Below, in pieces: positions 1 through 10,167 of a stretch of DNA of 64,000 nt. The notes beneath the pieces are model-generated. The model worked only from the letters and a program-made list of their open reading frames with translations, searched no databases and had not been told where the DNA came from. Position 1 is the stretch's first letter. The number at the start of each line of letters is the position of its first letter. The position numbers and the translations under genes are program-made. The stretch is from Leishmania donovani (taxonomy: Eukaryota > Euglenozoa > Kinetoplastea > Trypanosomatida > Trypanosomatidae): contig NC_018246.1 in NCBI RefSeq assembly GCF_000227135.1, positions 70,537 through 134,536 on the forward strand, in the 5' to 3' direction.

Positions 1-1
1 T

Positions 2-1414
2 CATAACGGCTGGATGGAGTTTCAGGAGTCTATCATGTTCCGCCGCCCCCGCGCGACCATCGAAAAGTACTTTGAGCACGAGAGCATGGATGAACTGAGC
101 AAGCAGTACACCAAGGAGGAAGGCCTGATGAGTAGTGAACGCGAGTTCTGGAACGGCGAGGAGCAGCGCCGCGAAGGCCCGCACAACGGTCATTGGTCGT
201 GGCTTGGTGAGCAGTGCGAGAAAGAGTTTACCAAGATTGCGGGCCGCATCCCGATTTCCTGGACAGCCTCGAGGGGCTACTTTGAGAAGGGGCAAGCCGA
301 CGGCACGAACTACTGGGAGAAGAATCTTGACTACGAAGGCTGGTACATCAAGAACGTCGACCCTGACCGCCAGAATGCGCGGCGCGAGATGCAGGGGTGG
401 GTTGAGAGCGGCTACAACCAGCCGAAGCACTACGCCAGCAAGAACCGTCGCGGTTACCGCCGCATGGTGAAGGATATTGAGACGCTCATGGAGACCTCCA
501 TGGAGGATCTGTATACACACAACCGCGAGCAGCTATTTCAATACCTGATCCGCGAGAGCAGCCCCGAATCCAATCGCATCAACGCGGAGCGCACGCTGGC
601 GTACCAGGACGACGACTTCTACTCTACTCGCTTTGAGGAGTACGAGAAGTGCCTGAAGCAGGCCATGCGCGAGATGCCGAACCCGCGCCTATGGAAGACC
701 GACGCCTTCTACTTCCGTCTGCGTTACCTGCTGGCCCCTTTGGAATACAACTGGGCCAAGCTACCCGTCGGTGCGACTCAAGAGAAGCTCTTCAACGAGT
801 GGATCTCGGACAACTGCAACTACGCCATCTACACGAGTGACGTCTTCACTCAGATCAAGGCGGACAAGACGCGTAACCCCATGGCCAAGACTTGGGCTGA
901 CTTCTACACGGAGTTCGATCCCGACGTGCCGGAGACGCGCAATCTCCCGTGGTATCATAGGGACTTCGATTACGACCGTCGCCACAAGTGGGACGAGCGG
1001 TGCATGCGGATGAAGCGCTGGGTTCAGAGCGGCACCATTGACGGCAAACACGCATACTTTGACAGCATCGTTGCCGAGTGGGAGCAGTATGTGAACCGCC
1101 CAGAGCGCTTCCGTGCGCCAGACAGCGCCGAGCGCCGCTACGCAGCACCGCGAATGGTACAGCTGTACCGTGCACTGAACCGCGTGATGGATGTGGCGCT
1201 TGCAGACCAGATGAGGCAGACGATCGAGAAGGGTCGCGACCTCAGCAAGATGTCTGTCGAGGACGTGCAAAGGCGGCTCGCCGCGGCGGACTTCACCAAC
1301 TTCCGGTTTGAGGTGCCCGTCATTATTTACCCTGACGGCGCCGCCCAGCCGCAGCTTGGTCTGAACGGCTGTTCTGTCGCCACCGCCGCCGCCTCCGCGA
1401 CAGCGGCTGCGTAG
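2..1414 (+). CDS. 5'-truncated conserved protein of unknown function, Trp/Tyr-rich
   Basis: The reading frame is open from base 2 with no stop before the first ATG at 14, so the gene may begin upstream of the window; a start at 14 would give 466 residues. The protein is soluble, highly charged and unusually rich in Trp, Tyr and Arg (for example NYWEKNLDYEGWY and LPWYHRDFDYDRRHKWDER), with no membrane segment and no motif I recognise. The last 20 residues are Ala-rich. Codon choice is GC-rich at third positions, like the other genes here. Charged, aromatic proteins of this type are common among trypanosomatid-specific mitochondrial ribosome and RNA-editing components, but that is only a resemblance in composition; I do not assign a function. 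The TAG stop is at 1412-1414. Confidence 0.8.
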   Translation, partial: HNGWMEFQESIMFRRPRATIEKYFEHESMDELSKQYTKEEGLMSSEREFWNGEEQRREGPHNGHWSWLGEQCEKEFTKIAGRIPISWTASRGYFEKGQADGTNYWEKNLDYEGWYIKNVDPDRQNARREMQGWVESGYNQPKHYASKNRRGYRRMVKDIETLMETSMEDLYTHNREQLFQYLIRESSPESNRINAERTLAYQDDDFYSTRFEEYEKCLKQAMREMPNPRLWKTDAFYFRLRYLLAPLEYNWAKLPVGATQEKLFNEWISDNCNYAIYTSDVFTQIKADKTRNPMAKTWADFYTEFDPDVPETRNLPWYHRDFDYDRRHKWDERCMRMKRWVQSGTIDGKHAYFDSIVAEWEQYVNRPERFRAPDSAERRYAAPRMVQLYRALNRVMDVALADQMRQTIEKGRDLSKMSVEDVQRRLAAADFTNFRFEVPVIIYPDGAAQPQLGLNGCSVATAAASATAAA

Positions 1415-3092
1415 AGGGCAGGTGAAATCCACGTTGCTAAACCTGCTTGAAGAACACTCCTTGTTTTCATCGTTTTTTTTTTTTTCCACTGTTATTGCGT
1501 TTTTTTTTTAGCGCTGCTTTATATTTTGTTGGAGGTCGTGCGTCTCCTCCTGGTGCGTTTGTGTCTTGGCAATGATTTGATGCCCCGCCTTTGGGCAGGC
1601 GTCTTGTGTATGCCTCTTTTTGTTTTCTTTCCCCCTTGTGCTTTTCATGCCTCAGACTCTGTGCCTTAGGGTTGTGTTTCTGCTTAGTAGCAGCTTGCCG
1701 CGCGTACTGGGATGTTTGCGTGTGACAGCTCACCCGCAAAGGGAGTAGGCTGCTGATGTGAAAGGGGGGAGGCAAGGCGGGAAGAGGGACGTGCATGCTG
1801 ACGCTGGGGGCGCTAGAGCACATTATCAGTAGGAGCTGCTCGAGCTGATCTAGTGGGTGAAGAGTATCTTAGGACCCGCAGAGGCAACAAAGCAAAGCCT
1901 GCACTTCTAGTCCTCGTTTCTCTCATATGCCGCTCACGGTCACTCGCAGCCGCTGAGGAGCGCGCACCACCGGCTCTTTGCCTCTCCCCTTCCCACTCTT
2001 GAATAGGCTTGCGTAGAGAGACGAGGATACCGTTCTTCCTCTTCGTGCGCTCCATCGGTGCGGCACACCTATGCCTCTTTTTGTTTTAGATTCCGTCCTT
2101 CTCTCTTCTCCTCTCCAATTTGGAGCATCTCGCTCGCACGAGTTTCTTCTCACCGATGGACCCCATGCACGCGGCTGGGAGACAAGGCTGGGTTCTGTAT
2201 CCGTTAGGGATGGCGAGGGATGGGGAAGGTGAGAGATACTGGAGGGTTGCTCCATCTAGCGTAGAGGAGAGGGTGGATTTTCCTGCATTCAGGGAAGGTA
2301 GCTAGTAGCAATAGTAGTTGCGAGACACGCCTGGTGGCGCCGAAGATGGGCATCGAGAACGAAACACAACGAGTGTTCAAAAAAAAAAGGCTCCGTAATG
2401 TCGAGTGTAGCTGTCATTCCTCTCTCGTGGTTCTACTTCGGGGACATGTAGACACAGCATGGAAGCCACGCGCTACAGCGAAGGCTGTTGACGCGTGTTT
2501 CGGGTCAAGGAGAACGCAGGGCAGTGCATTTGCTTGGAATGAAAATGACGCTTCAGCCCGCTTCTCACCACAGACTTCCTCACCTGCTGCTTGCAGCGCA
2601 CGCATCGATGAGGCGCTCTCCTGTAGAGGCGGACCTTCGCACAGTGGCGCTTTTGCACGCGAACTCGCCACGGGCGGTGCGAGAGTGCATCGCGTGACCG
2701 GCAAGTCAAACTGCATGATTCCTCTCCGTGCACCGAAATCCTCCTTGCCTTCTTTTTTTTTTTCGTTTTCGACTATCTCGACTATGATGCTGAGATCGTC
2801 TGTGCGTACGCTTTGTAAGCTCCCGTGTGCTGTTGGCCCCTCACGCGCGCATACACACCCTTGCACACAGAATACAGCGACAGCATCCTCGGCCTGCGCA
2901 CACACTAGCGCGGTGTGGCGTCCAAAGGTTTCTTCCATCCCAGAAGGCTCAGCTTTTCATGCTCTTCCTTGTGCCTAGAAACGCTCATCGCTTTGCTACT
3001 CTCTCCATCGTCTTGCGGAGTGACCTTCTTTTTCCTTCTTGACGGCATCTGTTTTGTTGCTCCCCTCCCCTCCGCACCCACTCGCAGACAAG
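1415..3092. other. Intergenic region, no gene seen
   Basis: This spacer combines the presumed 3' UTR of the upstream gene with the 5' UTR of the next. It holds T tracts near 1470-1486, 1500-1511 and 2750-2763, and no frame with convincing protein composition. Two opposed frames overlap at 2334-2978, but neither looks like a protein. Confidence 0.6.
3086..3087 (+). promoter_or_regulatory. Candidate spliced-leader acceptor AG for the GNL3-like gene
   Basis: A long pyrimidine-rich tract (about 3024-3085, ending CCCACTCGCAG) leads to this AG, only five bases before the ATG at 3093. If it is used, the 5' UTR is almost absent and upstream in-frame codons cannot be translated. This supports the 3093 start. 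Confidence 0.5.
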
Positions 3093-5111
3093 ATGGTGAA
3101 GGTAAAGGCTTCCAAGTCGAAGCGCATGTCTTCGAAGCAGCGCCATAAGATTGACCGAAAAAAGCGCGAGCACAAGCGCGATCTGAAGAAGGCGGCCAAG
3201 GCGCTTAAAAAGACTGGAATGGCTCCCAAGAGGAGCAAGAAGTCACGCGACATGGCAAAGCTGGCGCTGCAGGTGTCAAACCGTCACCCAGACAAGGAGC
3301 AGATCCTCAGCCACGTACTACAGGCGCGTGAAACTGCGCGCGTGATGAAGGCAGAGCGTCGCGCCCGCAAGGGGACCGACGCCGAGACGGACGGTGGCGA
3401 AGAGAACCAGACAGTCAGGGTCGGCGCATGTGCTAGCAACCGGCGTCAGCTGCTCTACATTTCCGCAAAGGACTCGAACCACTTTCGTGTGCAGTTTAAC
3501 CGCGCGCTCACGGAGCTCATCTTTCCTGCCGCGGCGACGGCCGAGGTTAGTGCCGATGCGCCTACACTGGAGCTGCCTGCTGCGGCGTACGTCGTGACGC
3601 TCGACGCCCGGTTCGCGGTGCAGTCGATGCCGTGGACTCTGTTGGACGCCATCATTGACCAGGCCGCCGACTACACGGGAGGGCGGAAGGTTCTGCTCCT
3701 CTTCACTTTGACGAAGGCAGATGTGGTCTCTGCCCCCGCTATGGTGTCGCAGCTCGCTCTCGTAGCCTTCGCCCTGCAGCAGCGCTACCCCAAAGGCCTC
3801 GGCGCCAACATCGTAGCAACCGTCACGCCTTTTTCGGTCCATAGCGAGCGCACGCAGCGCCAGTTTCTGCGGGTGCTGAATCAGTTCCGTCAGAACGAGG
3901 GTTGCAGCAGTAAGAAGATGGCATCGAACTTGACGGGCAAGATTTGCGCGTTTGTGATTGGCCTGCCCAACACCGGCCGCCGCACGCTGTGCCGTACCCT
4001 CTCGAGGGAGGCCAACGAGAGCGGCGTGAGCACCGTGCCGCTGCGCGCCGCCCAGCTGCAGCTCATCCGATCCGGCCTCACCGAGGAGGAGGAGAAGGTG
4101 CACACGAAGTTTGCCATGCCCAATGCCAAGGCAGTGACGCTGGTGCAGCTCCCGGAGGATGCCGGCATGATGAAGGAACTGCACGCCCCGGTCGGCGGCG
4201 ACGTGCTTTTCCGCTCTTTGGCGTTCGTCGAGCGCGCCCCGGAGCCGGAGGCGATGGGATGCGTCTTGTTTGATGGGGTCGCGGACAAGACAACAATGGC
4301 GCAGGCCTTCTGCGTGCCGGCGGTGGGCGGGGCAGAGGGCGACGAGAAGAAGCCGCTCAAAGTGGCGGAAAAGTTCCTGCGTGAGCTGGGCCGCGCTGTG
4401 CGTCGGGATGGTGGCTTCCACGTGTCCCCGCTCTTCGCATCGGACGCGGGCACCATGGGCAAGGTGACCAGTAGCGGTCTCACCGGCCACGGAGGCTTCA
4501 ACTCGGGCCAGCAGTGCAGCCAGTCTACCCTTCTGAATGTCACCTATAGCAACGCAACGCCAAGCAAACTCGTGCACATCTCAACTGTCATGAAGAAAGG
4601 CAAGGGCAAGGCTAGCAGGTACCAGAAGGTCTCGCGCGCCGACGCGCACAACGCGCTTCGGCTCGGCGCCCGCACGTTCCTGCGCGAGATGTCGGAGGGG
4701 CGCCATGTGCCGTGGGCCGTCATGCGCGCGCCCGGCGACGTCACACTGACGCCTGCACAAGTCGGCGCTGCGTCAGAGATCTTCTCGGTCGCGGCTGCCG
4801 AGGGCAAGCGACTCGCAGGAACGGACGAGCTGAAAGGCACGGACCACCTCAACGCCCTTGTGGACGTGTTGGCTACAGCGGTGCGTGACATTGCGGTCAT
4901 TTTGCCAAACGGCGTGGTCGAGATGAGTCCTGACTTCCTGACGCCTCCTCAGTACAAGCTGGAAAAGGACGAGGCGACCGTGGAGGAGACTGATGAGGAT
5001 GATGTAGAAGAGGCTGCTGGCGAGCAGGGTGGCAGCGACGCTGAGGAAAGCTGCGAGGAAGCGGCGGAAGGCAGCGAGGAGATCGACCTGGAGGACGACG
5101 AGGAGTCGTAG
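3093..5111 (+). CDS. Nucleostemin/GNL3-like circularly permuted GTPase, degenerate
   Basis: A 672-residue nucleolar-type protein. Residues about 5-40 form a basic segment (RMSSKQRHKIDRKKREHKR) typical of the GNL3L/Grn1 N-terminal domain, followed by more lysine-rich sequence. The GTPase core keeps the permuted order of YlqF/YawG-type GTPases: a DAR motif (LDAR, D171), a G4-like TKAD (207-210), then a G1-like GLPNTGRRT (290-298) and the G3 region. The P-loop Lys is Arg, and the G3 region reads LPEDAG (353-358) without a DxxG. GTP binding is therefore doubtful. The C-terminal 45 residues are very acidic. The family acts in 60S subunit assembly and export (Nug1/Grn1/GNL3). I place this gene in that family with good confidence but infer that catalysis is reduced or lost. 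The ATG at 3093 follows a likely splice acceptor. Confidence 0.85.
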   Translation: MVKVKASKSKRMSSKQRHKIDRKKREHKRDLKKAAKALKKTGMAPKRSKKSRDMAKLALQVSNRHPDKEQILSHVLQARETARVMKAERRARKGTDAETDGGEENQTVRVGACASNRRQLLYISAKDSNHFRVQFNRALTELIFPAAATAEVSADAPTLELPAAAYVVTLDARFAVQSMPWTLLDAIIDQAADYTGGRKVLLLFTLTKADVVSAPAMVSQLALVAFALQQRYPKGLGANIVATVTPFSVHSERTQRQFLRVLNQFRQNEGCSSKKMASNLTGKICAFVIGLPNTGRRTLCRTLSREANESGVSTVPLRAAQLQLIRSGLTEEEEKVHTKFAMPNAKAVTLVQLPEDAGMMKELHAPVGGDVLFRSLAFVERAPEPEAMGCVLFDGVADKTTMAQAFCVPAVGGAEGDEKKPLKVAEKFLRELGRAVRRDGGFHVSPLFASDAGTMGKVTSSGLTGHGGFNSGQQCSQSTLLNVTYSNATPSKLVHISTVMKKGKGKASRYQKVSRADAHNALRLGARTFLREMSEGRHVPWAVMRAPGDVTLTPAQVGAASEIFSVAAAEGKRLAGTDELKGTDHLNALVDVLATAVRDIAVILPNGVVEMSPDFLTPPQYKLEKDEATVEETDEDDVEEAAGEQGGSDAEESCEEAAEGSEEIDLEDDEES

Positions 5112-6824
5112 AGGAGCGCCGTGCCCCTTTTCAGTCTTCGTTTTCTGCGCAGCACGGTATCTTCTCTCTCCGTGGACGAAGCGGGCAGAGCCAGCCGCTG
5201 ACGGAAGGGAGGCGCGCACATCAGGCGTACCACCGTTGCCCCCCTCACGCCGTCTTGTTGCCGTTTTTAACTTCTTTTCCCCTGTATGTCACTCCTCGCC
5301 TCCTTCCGCTCATGCCCCACCACTCTTTCTATGTTGTCGTTGTCTCGGTTCGAGTGCTGCTGAACTCGCCTGACTTTGAGAACACGGCTGATTGGTTTTG
5401 GTTTTGGCATCTCCTAAGCGCATCTTGAGTAACTCTCGCATAAACCGCCCGCACAGCCGATTCCGTCTAACAGGCAACGAGGCAGCAAGATTCGCACATT
5501 CGGATAAGGCATAAAGAAAAGCGAGGCACATGCCAAAGGCACACATATATATAGAGAGAGAGAAAAAAGTAGGCATCTCGGAGGCAGCAGCGACGCCGTT
5601 GCTGCTACTGCTGCTGATGTTGGACAGATGGGGCGGTGCATCACGCTGCTGAGCAGCCGGGGAAAGGAGAACGCGGGTGATGAGATTCAAAGTGAGTCTG
5701 TGTCGCCGTCGCCTCTGCTCACCGATGACACCTCATGACGCACTTTGATGCTTTCCATAGGCGGCGCGCTGCACTCGTGTCGTGCTGTTAGCGCTCCTGT
5801 AATGGTTATGATAGGTGGAGTAGAGGGAGCCTGCGCATGCTTTTTTGCAAAGAAGTGATGCGCAGATAAGAAAGCACATGCGCACACACTCTCCTTGTTG
5901 TCCCACTCCCCTTGTCGTTCACTTTGCGCCAACCTCTTCCCCTTTTCTCTTCCCTTCTATGCCCCACCCCTTTTTTGTCTGTCTGCGGCTCGTCTGTACG
6001 CGACGTTCCGCCCCTTTCACTTGTTTGCGGCTACGCGGACTCCTTTCACGGCGCGCCTTTCCTTTGCATCCCCCTTTCTCATTTTTACATGAATCCTACT
6101 CACAAAGTCAACGCGCCAACTTGTCGTGCTTCTCCCTATTTCTGTGTCTGCATCTGCTAGTTGTAGAAGGCGGAGGAAACCTGCCAAGACGTAGTCTCTC
6201 TCTCTCTTTCTCACCCCCTCTTATTCCTCCCTCGTGCGTGTAGGAAGGCGAGAGGTCATTTTGCGTTCCCTGGAGTCACAAATTGTTTGCTCAACACAAG
6301 ATAGAAAAGCGCCACCATTGTTTGCTGTCGTTGTCTCTCTCCCTCTGTACTTGAAATAGCACTCTTGCTTGCTCTAACCGATGGCCATTGAGTTGGCGGA
6401 AAGCAACAGGATTGAAACCTTGCTGGGGCTGAGTCGTCGTCTCTTGACTGTCGCTGTTGCTTCTCCTCCTCGTCTGAATTTCTTCTCTTATCCGGTGTCT
6501 ACGGCGGCGCTTAAGTGGTGACGTTTTTTTGTGTTGTTTTCCTTCGTTCTTCTTTCGTCTTCCGCTGAGCCGTCGGCATCGGTGATTAGAGACGCCTGTC
6601 GTCGACTGTACCACATTCTTTTTTTCCTGTTCTTTAGCGAGTTATTCTTCCACCGCCGCTCCGCCTCGCTTCCTCCCTTTGTCCTGCAGCAGGCCGTGAG
6701 GAGAGAAGGACAACAGAAAAAGTTATCTGTAAAACAGAAGCATCCTCAACACCGTCCTCCCCCCATCCTTCCCTCATCGTTTTAATGATTGAACCACCCC
6801 TCTTATTGTATTTGGACGCTCCTC
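5112..6824. other. Intergenic region upstream of CEP104
   Basis: Pyrimidine-rich spacer with a short TA/GA microsatellite at about 5546-5566. No protein-like frame was found on either strand. The right end holds a candidate trans-splice acceptor (6688-6689) and an upstream ATG (6785), listed separately. Confidence 0.6.
6688..6689 (+). promoter_or_regulatory. Candidate spliced-leader acceptor for CEP104
   Basis: The AG ends the pyrimidine tract TTCCTCCCTTTGTCCTGCAG. It would give a 5' UTR of about 136 bases that contains one upstream ATG at 6785. Other AGs (for example near 6740) are possible. Confidence 0.35.
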
Positions 6825-6883
6825 ATGTTTCACTCCGAGGCGAAGTATGGCCCTCGCCTGCATATGTACCTGTGCCACGTTAG
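6785..6883 (+). other. Upstream ORF overlapping the CEP104 start out of frame
   Basis: ATG at 6785 opens a 32-codon frame ending with TAG at 6881-6883. It overlaps the first 59 bases of CEP104 in another frame. If the transcript starts upstream of 6785, ribosomes scanning from the cap meet this ATG first. Its coding value is doubtful; a regulatory effect is possible. Confidence 0.4.
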
Positions 6884-9452
6884 CTCCCATGATGAAGTCC
6901 ACCCGGCAGACGCGCTTCGCGCGCAGGATGGGTACTCGTGCGGATGGGTCTCGCGGAAACACGCATCGTACCCGCAGGAGATGGGCTTCCGCTTTGACGG
7001 TATCGTGTTGGCAAACACCCTACGCATTCTCGCTAACGAAAACAAAATATCGTCGTGCATGGTCGTTTATGTCGCCGAGCCGACGGCACAAGAGGAGCAG
7101 GATGGCGTGTGCGGCCCGTATAGCAAGGCAGCCTTCAAGCGTCTTGGCCACGTCAGCTTCTCCAACAACGCGGCCAGTAACTACCAGGCGAGGGAGCTCA
7201 AGACCGTTGGCCTACAACGTTGTTGCACGTACCTGAAGCTGGTGTTGCGCAACCCCCATCCTAACGGCTACAACATTTTCCAGCAGGTCGGCGTTGTGGC
7301 CCTGGCAGTGTACGGTAATCTGCTGAAGAAGCTGCGGGACTGGATTGATACCCCACTCGCTATTCACGTCGGAGAGTGCGCCACGGTGCCACTGGATGAG
7401 ATGATGCCCCCCACACACAACGAATACACCCCAGGCACGCCGGCGAGGGTGACCGGCAAGCTCGTCACCCGCATCAGCGAACTGGCTGCTATGAAGCAGA
7501 AGGCCGTGGAGGAGGAGGACTTTGATGCCGCGGAGGCACTCAGGCAGCAGATCATCACCATCGAGAACGGCGAGCGCGAGGTTGCACAGCTCGAACTAGA
7601 AAAGCAGCGCGCCGTAGCGTTGGAGAACTACAAGCTAGCCAAGGAACTCAAGCTGCGTATTGAGACCCTCCGAGTGGAAAACGAGAAGATCGCCGCTGCC
7701 CCACCAAAAACAGCACCGTCCGCCATGGCTGCGACAGATGCTTTTCCATCACCGCCGCAGCACCGCTCCCCCACAGTAGGCGCGTCAGGCAGCGCCGCAG
7801 CGCAGGAAAAAGGCAACGACACCGCCTCCTCACGCCCCGTGCAGGGGGGATGGAACGCGCATGACGAGGTAGTAGTAGGCGGCAAGGGCTACTATGACCT
7901 CTCCGACGCCACAGGTGGCTTGACGGGCAAGCAGCCAAGCGCCCGGAACGGCGCTGACGAGGACGAGGTACCGCTCTCCGGCGACGGCGCCGCCTGGGAG
8001 GTCGCCCTCAACACCGCCATCAAGCGCGTCTCGACGGCGCCGGCCGGGCCATCGCCACTCACTGGAGACGCCGCCGCAGCAGCTAAGCCTTACACAAAGG
8101 ACCTTGGTGTGTACTGCGTAGCTTGCCTGTTTAGCCGAAAGGGGCAGCAGCGGGAGGCGGCCTTGCGTGGCGCCGTGTCGAGTGACGGCTGCCAAGCCCT
8201 AGCCTCCCATAGCATTGCTGCATGGACGCAGCTGGTGCTGTACATGTCTGTCAAGGGCTACGGTGTCGGGGACCAGGTGGCAGGTGCTGCCATCGCAGCC
8301 TGCAACGCTCTGACAAAGATTGTGCAAGGCAAGCTGCCCGGAGCCTCGGCAAACCAGGTCGCCGAGTCTGTCACCAAGGTGCTTCCAGAGCTGACGGCGC
8401 GACTCGGCGAGTCAAACGCGCGCGTTCAAGAGAGCGTAGAGAAGACAGTGGTTGCTGTCGCCCGCTCCCCGCTCGGCCATCGCCGCATCGTGGAGTTGCT
8501 GCTGGTGGACCCGGACAAGCAAAACAAGAAGCCTGCCAGCGTCCGCGCGCATGTGTCGCGCATTAACATTCTCAGCACCTTTGTGGATGAGTTTGGACTT
8601 GCACGCAACGCTCCCGATGGCCTGGACACGCACAGCTTGTGCTCCATGGTGCTGCTGCCCAGCCTTCAGCACTTCAACGCCGATGTGCGGCTGGCCGCGG
8701 TGGATCTGTTGGCCAAGTTGCTCTTCCTGGACCCTAGCTCCACGAGCGGCTACCTGGAGGACATCAAGCCGGTTCAGCAGGCACTCATCGAGGAGCAGTT
8801 GGAGCAGTACAAGCAGAGCCAGCTCGCTGCTGGCAGCATTGCGCGAAAGGTGTCGGACATGCAAGTGGACACAGTGGCTGTCCAGTCGCGCGGCAGGGGC
8901 AGTCCAGTCTCACCCCAGGCACAGCCCCAGCGTTCATCGGCGCCTCGTGCGAGAGAGGCGAGTGCCGCTGCCGCTGAAGAGGCCGATCCTCGCGTCCACA
9001 CTGCGCCGCTCTTGCAGCAGGCGCCTGCGCTGATAGGCGCGATCGAATACCGCCGGCTGCGTACGTGCCAGTTCTGCGGCGAGTACAATTCAAGCTTTAA
9101 TGAGCATAACTTGGACCTGCACTACGTAAGTGCCTGTCCGATGCTCTGCCCGTGCCCGCTGTGCGACCAGGTGACAGAAATATGCCAGCTGCAGCAGCAC
9201 TTGGTGACCGAGTGTGAGAAGCGGCGGCTGGTGCGCGAGTGCCCTCGATGCCACGAGGCAGTCCGCGCAACAGAGTACAACGAGCACCTTGCGGCGAAGA
9301 AGTGCATCGAGGCAGTGCCGACGTACAGCGTGTGCCCACTGTGCCACGAGCGCTTCAAGAACAGCATAGACGAGTGGCGCCACCATCTTGCCTCAAGTCC
9401 TGGTTGCCCAAACAACCCGCGATGCTACGACGGCTCCGGACTCGCCATGTAA
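6825..9452 (+). CDS. CEP104: CEP104/FAP256 ciliary tip protein
   Basis: An 875-residue protein with the full CEP104 architecture. The N-terminal jelly-roll domain occupies about residues 14-165 (VSSHDEVHP, YPQEMGFRFDG, VVYVAE). A UVR-like/coiled-coil helix follows at about 213-287 (EEEDFDAAEALRQQI, ENYKLAKELKLRIE), then a low-complexity linker. A helical-repeat TOG-type domain covers about 390-660, and a Cys/His zinc-finger array about 747-867 (CQFCGEY, CPLCDQV, CPRCHEA, CPLCHERF with paired His). In other eukaryotes CEP104 sits at the distal ends of axonemal microtubules, binds tubulin and supports tip growth. The first in-frame ATG is at 6825; nothing upstream in frame begins with ATG. The upstream ATG at 6785 is out of frame. 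Length and domain order match the family. Confidence 0.92.
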   Translation: MFHSEAKYGPRLHMYLCHVSSHDEVHPADALRAQDGYSCGWVSRKHASYPQEMGFRFDGIVLANTLRILANENKISSCMVVYVAEPTAQEEQDGVCGPYSKAAFKRLGHVSFSNNAASNYQARELKTVGLQRCCTYLKLVLRNPHPNGYNIFQQVGVVALAVYGNLLKKLRDWIDTPLAIHVGECATVPLDEMMPPTHNEYTPGTPARVTGKLVTRISELAAMKQKAVEEEDFDAAEALRQQIITIENGEREVAQLELEKQRAVALENYKLAKELKLRIETLRVENEKIAAAPPKTAPSAMAATDAFPSPPQHRSPTVGASGSAAAQEKGNDTASSRPVQGGWNAHDEVVVGGKGYYDLSDATGGLTGKQPSARNGADEDEVPLSGDGAAWEVALNTAIKRVSTAPAGPSPLTGDAAAAAKPYTKDLGVYCVACLFSRKGQQREAALRGAVSSDGCQALASHSIAAWTQLVLYMSVKGYGVGDQVAGAAIAACNALTKIVQGKLPGASANQVAESVTKVLPELTARLGESNARVQESVEKTVVAVARSPLGHRRIVELLLVDPDKQNKKPASVRAHVSRINILSTFVDEFGLARNAPDGLDTHSLCSMVLLPSLQHFNADVRLAAVDLLAKLLFLDPSSTSGYLEDIKPVQQALIEEQLEQYKQSQLAAGSIARKVSDMQVDTVAVQSRGRGSPVSPQAQPQRSSAPRAREASAAAAEEADPRVHTAPLLQQAPALIGAIEYRRLRTCQFCGEYNSSFNEHNLDLHYVSACPMLCPCPLCDQVTEICQLQQHLVTECEKRRLVRECPRCHEAVRATEYNEHLAAKKCIEAVPTYSVCPLCHERFKNSIDEWRHHLASSPGCPNNPRCYDGSGLAM

Positions 9453-10167
9453 CTCCCCTGAGACTCCTCTTTCTCTCACTGTGGCTCTGCGAAGCCAGGA
9501 AATGGTGGAGGGGCTCGGAGCAGATCGACGCTGCACGCCTGCCCCGGCGAGTGTGCCTTGTACCCCACCCCCTTTCTCACAATGGGGATGACTGACTCGC
9601 TTGTAATGTGCTCGCCTTCCTCCTATGCCCTTGAGCATCTCTTTTTTTTTGTATGTCTTTCTTCCACCCGAGGAGGGTCCGGATGCAGCCGTGGGTTGCA
9701 GCTGAGGCGGGTGACTTGTGGTTGTATCTCCGCCTGTGTTGCTGACATGTTTGTGGATGGGATCTGGATACGCTGTAGCAGCATCCGCGCAGCAACTTGT
9801 TCTCTCTGTGTGTGTTATCTGTGGCATGGAAACCGTTGTCGTTTTTTTTTTTCGTTGTTTGTCGTTGTTTAGTCTTTTTTTTCTCTGCGTGATTTGAACC
9901 TGCTAAGTGATCTACGACACTGCTAGTGGGATATCCGCCTTGCAGATATCTGTGTACCTGTACAGTCTGTTTTGTGTGCTCGTCCGTGTGGGTTTATGTG
10001 CACACGAGCTGCTGCAACGCCCTCTTCCCGGCCTCCTCGGCATTTGTCATCGCCCTTCCCTTGCTTGCTCATCTTCCATTCCTCCCTCCGCCTTTTTCCC
10101 TCCCTCACCTCACGCACACCGAGACTTGCTCGCTTTTTTTTTTGATAGATGTGCGTGTAATCTTCCC
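9453..10167. other. Presumed 3' UTR of CEP104
   Basis: T-tracts (9642-9652, 9842-9852, 10135-10144) and no protein-like frame. The segment leads into the SIDER2-like repeat. Confidence 0.55.

Noticed and set aside
2334..2978. 214-codon + strand frame and an opposing 174-codon frame
   Set aside because: They overlap each other, have no domain or protein-like composition and begin in AT-poor spacer; probably chance frames.
3318..4577. Long minus-strand frame inside the GNL3-like gene
   Set aside because: Antisense shadow caused by GC-rich third positions; His/Arg/Leu-rich with no motif.
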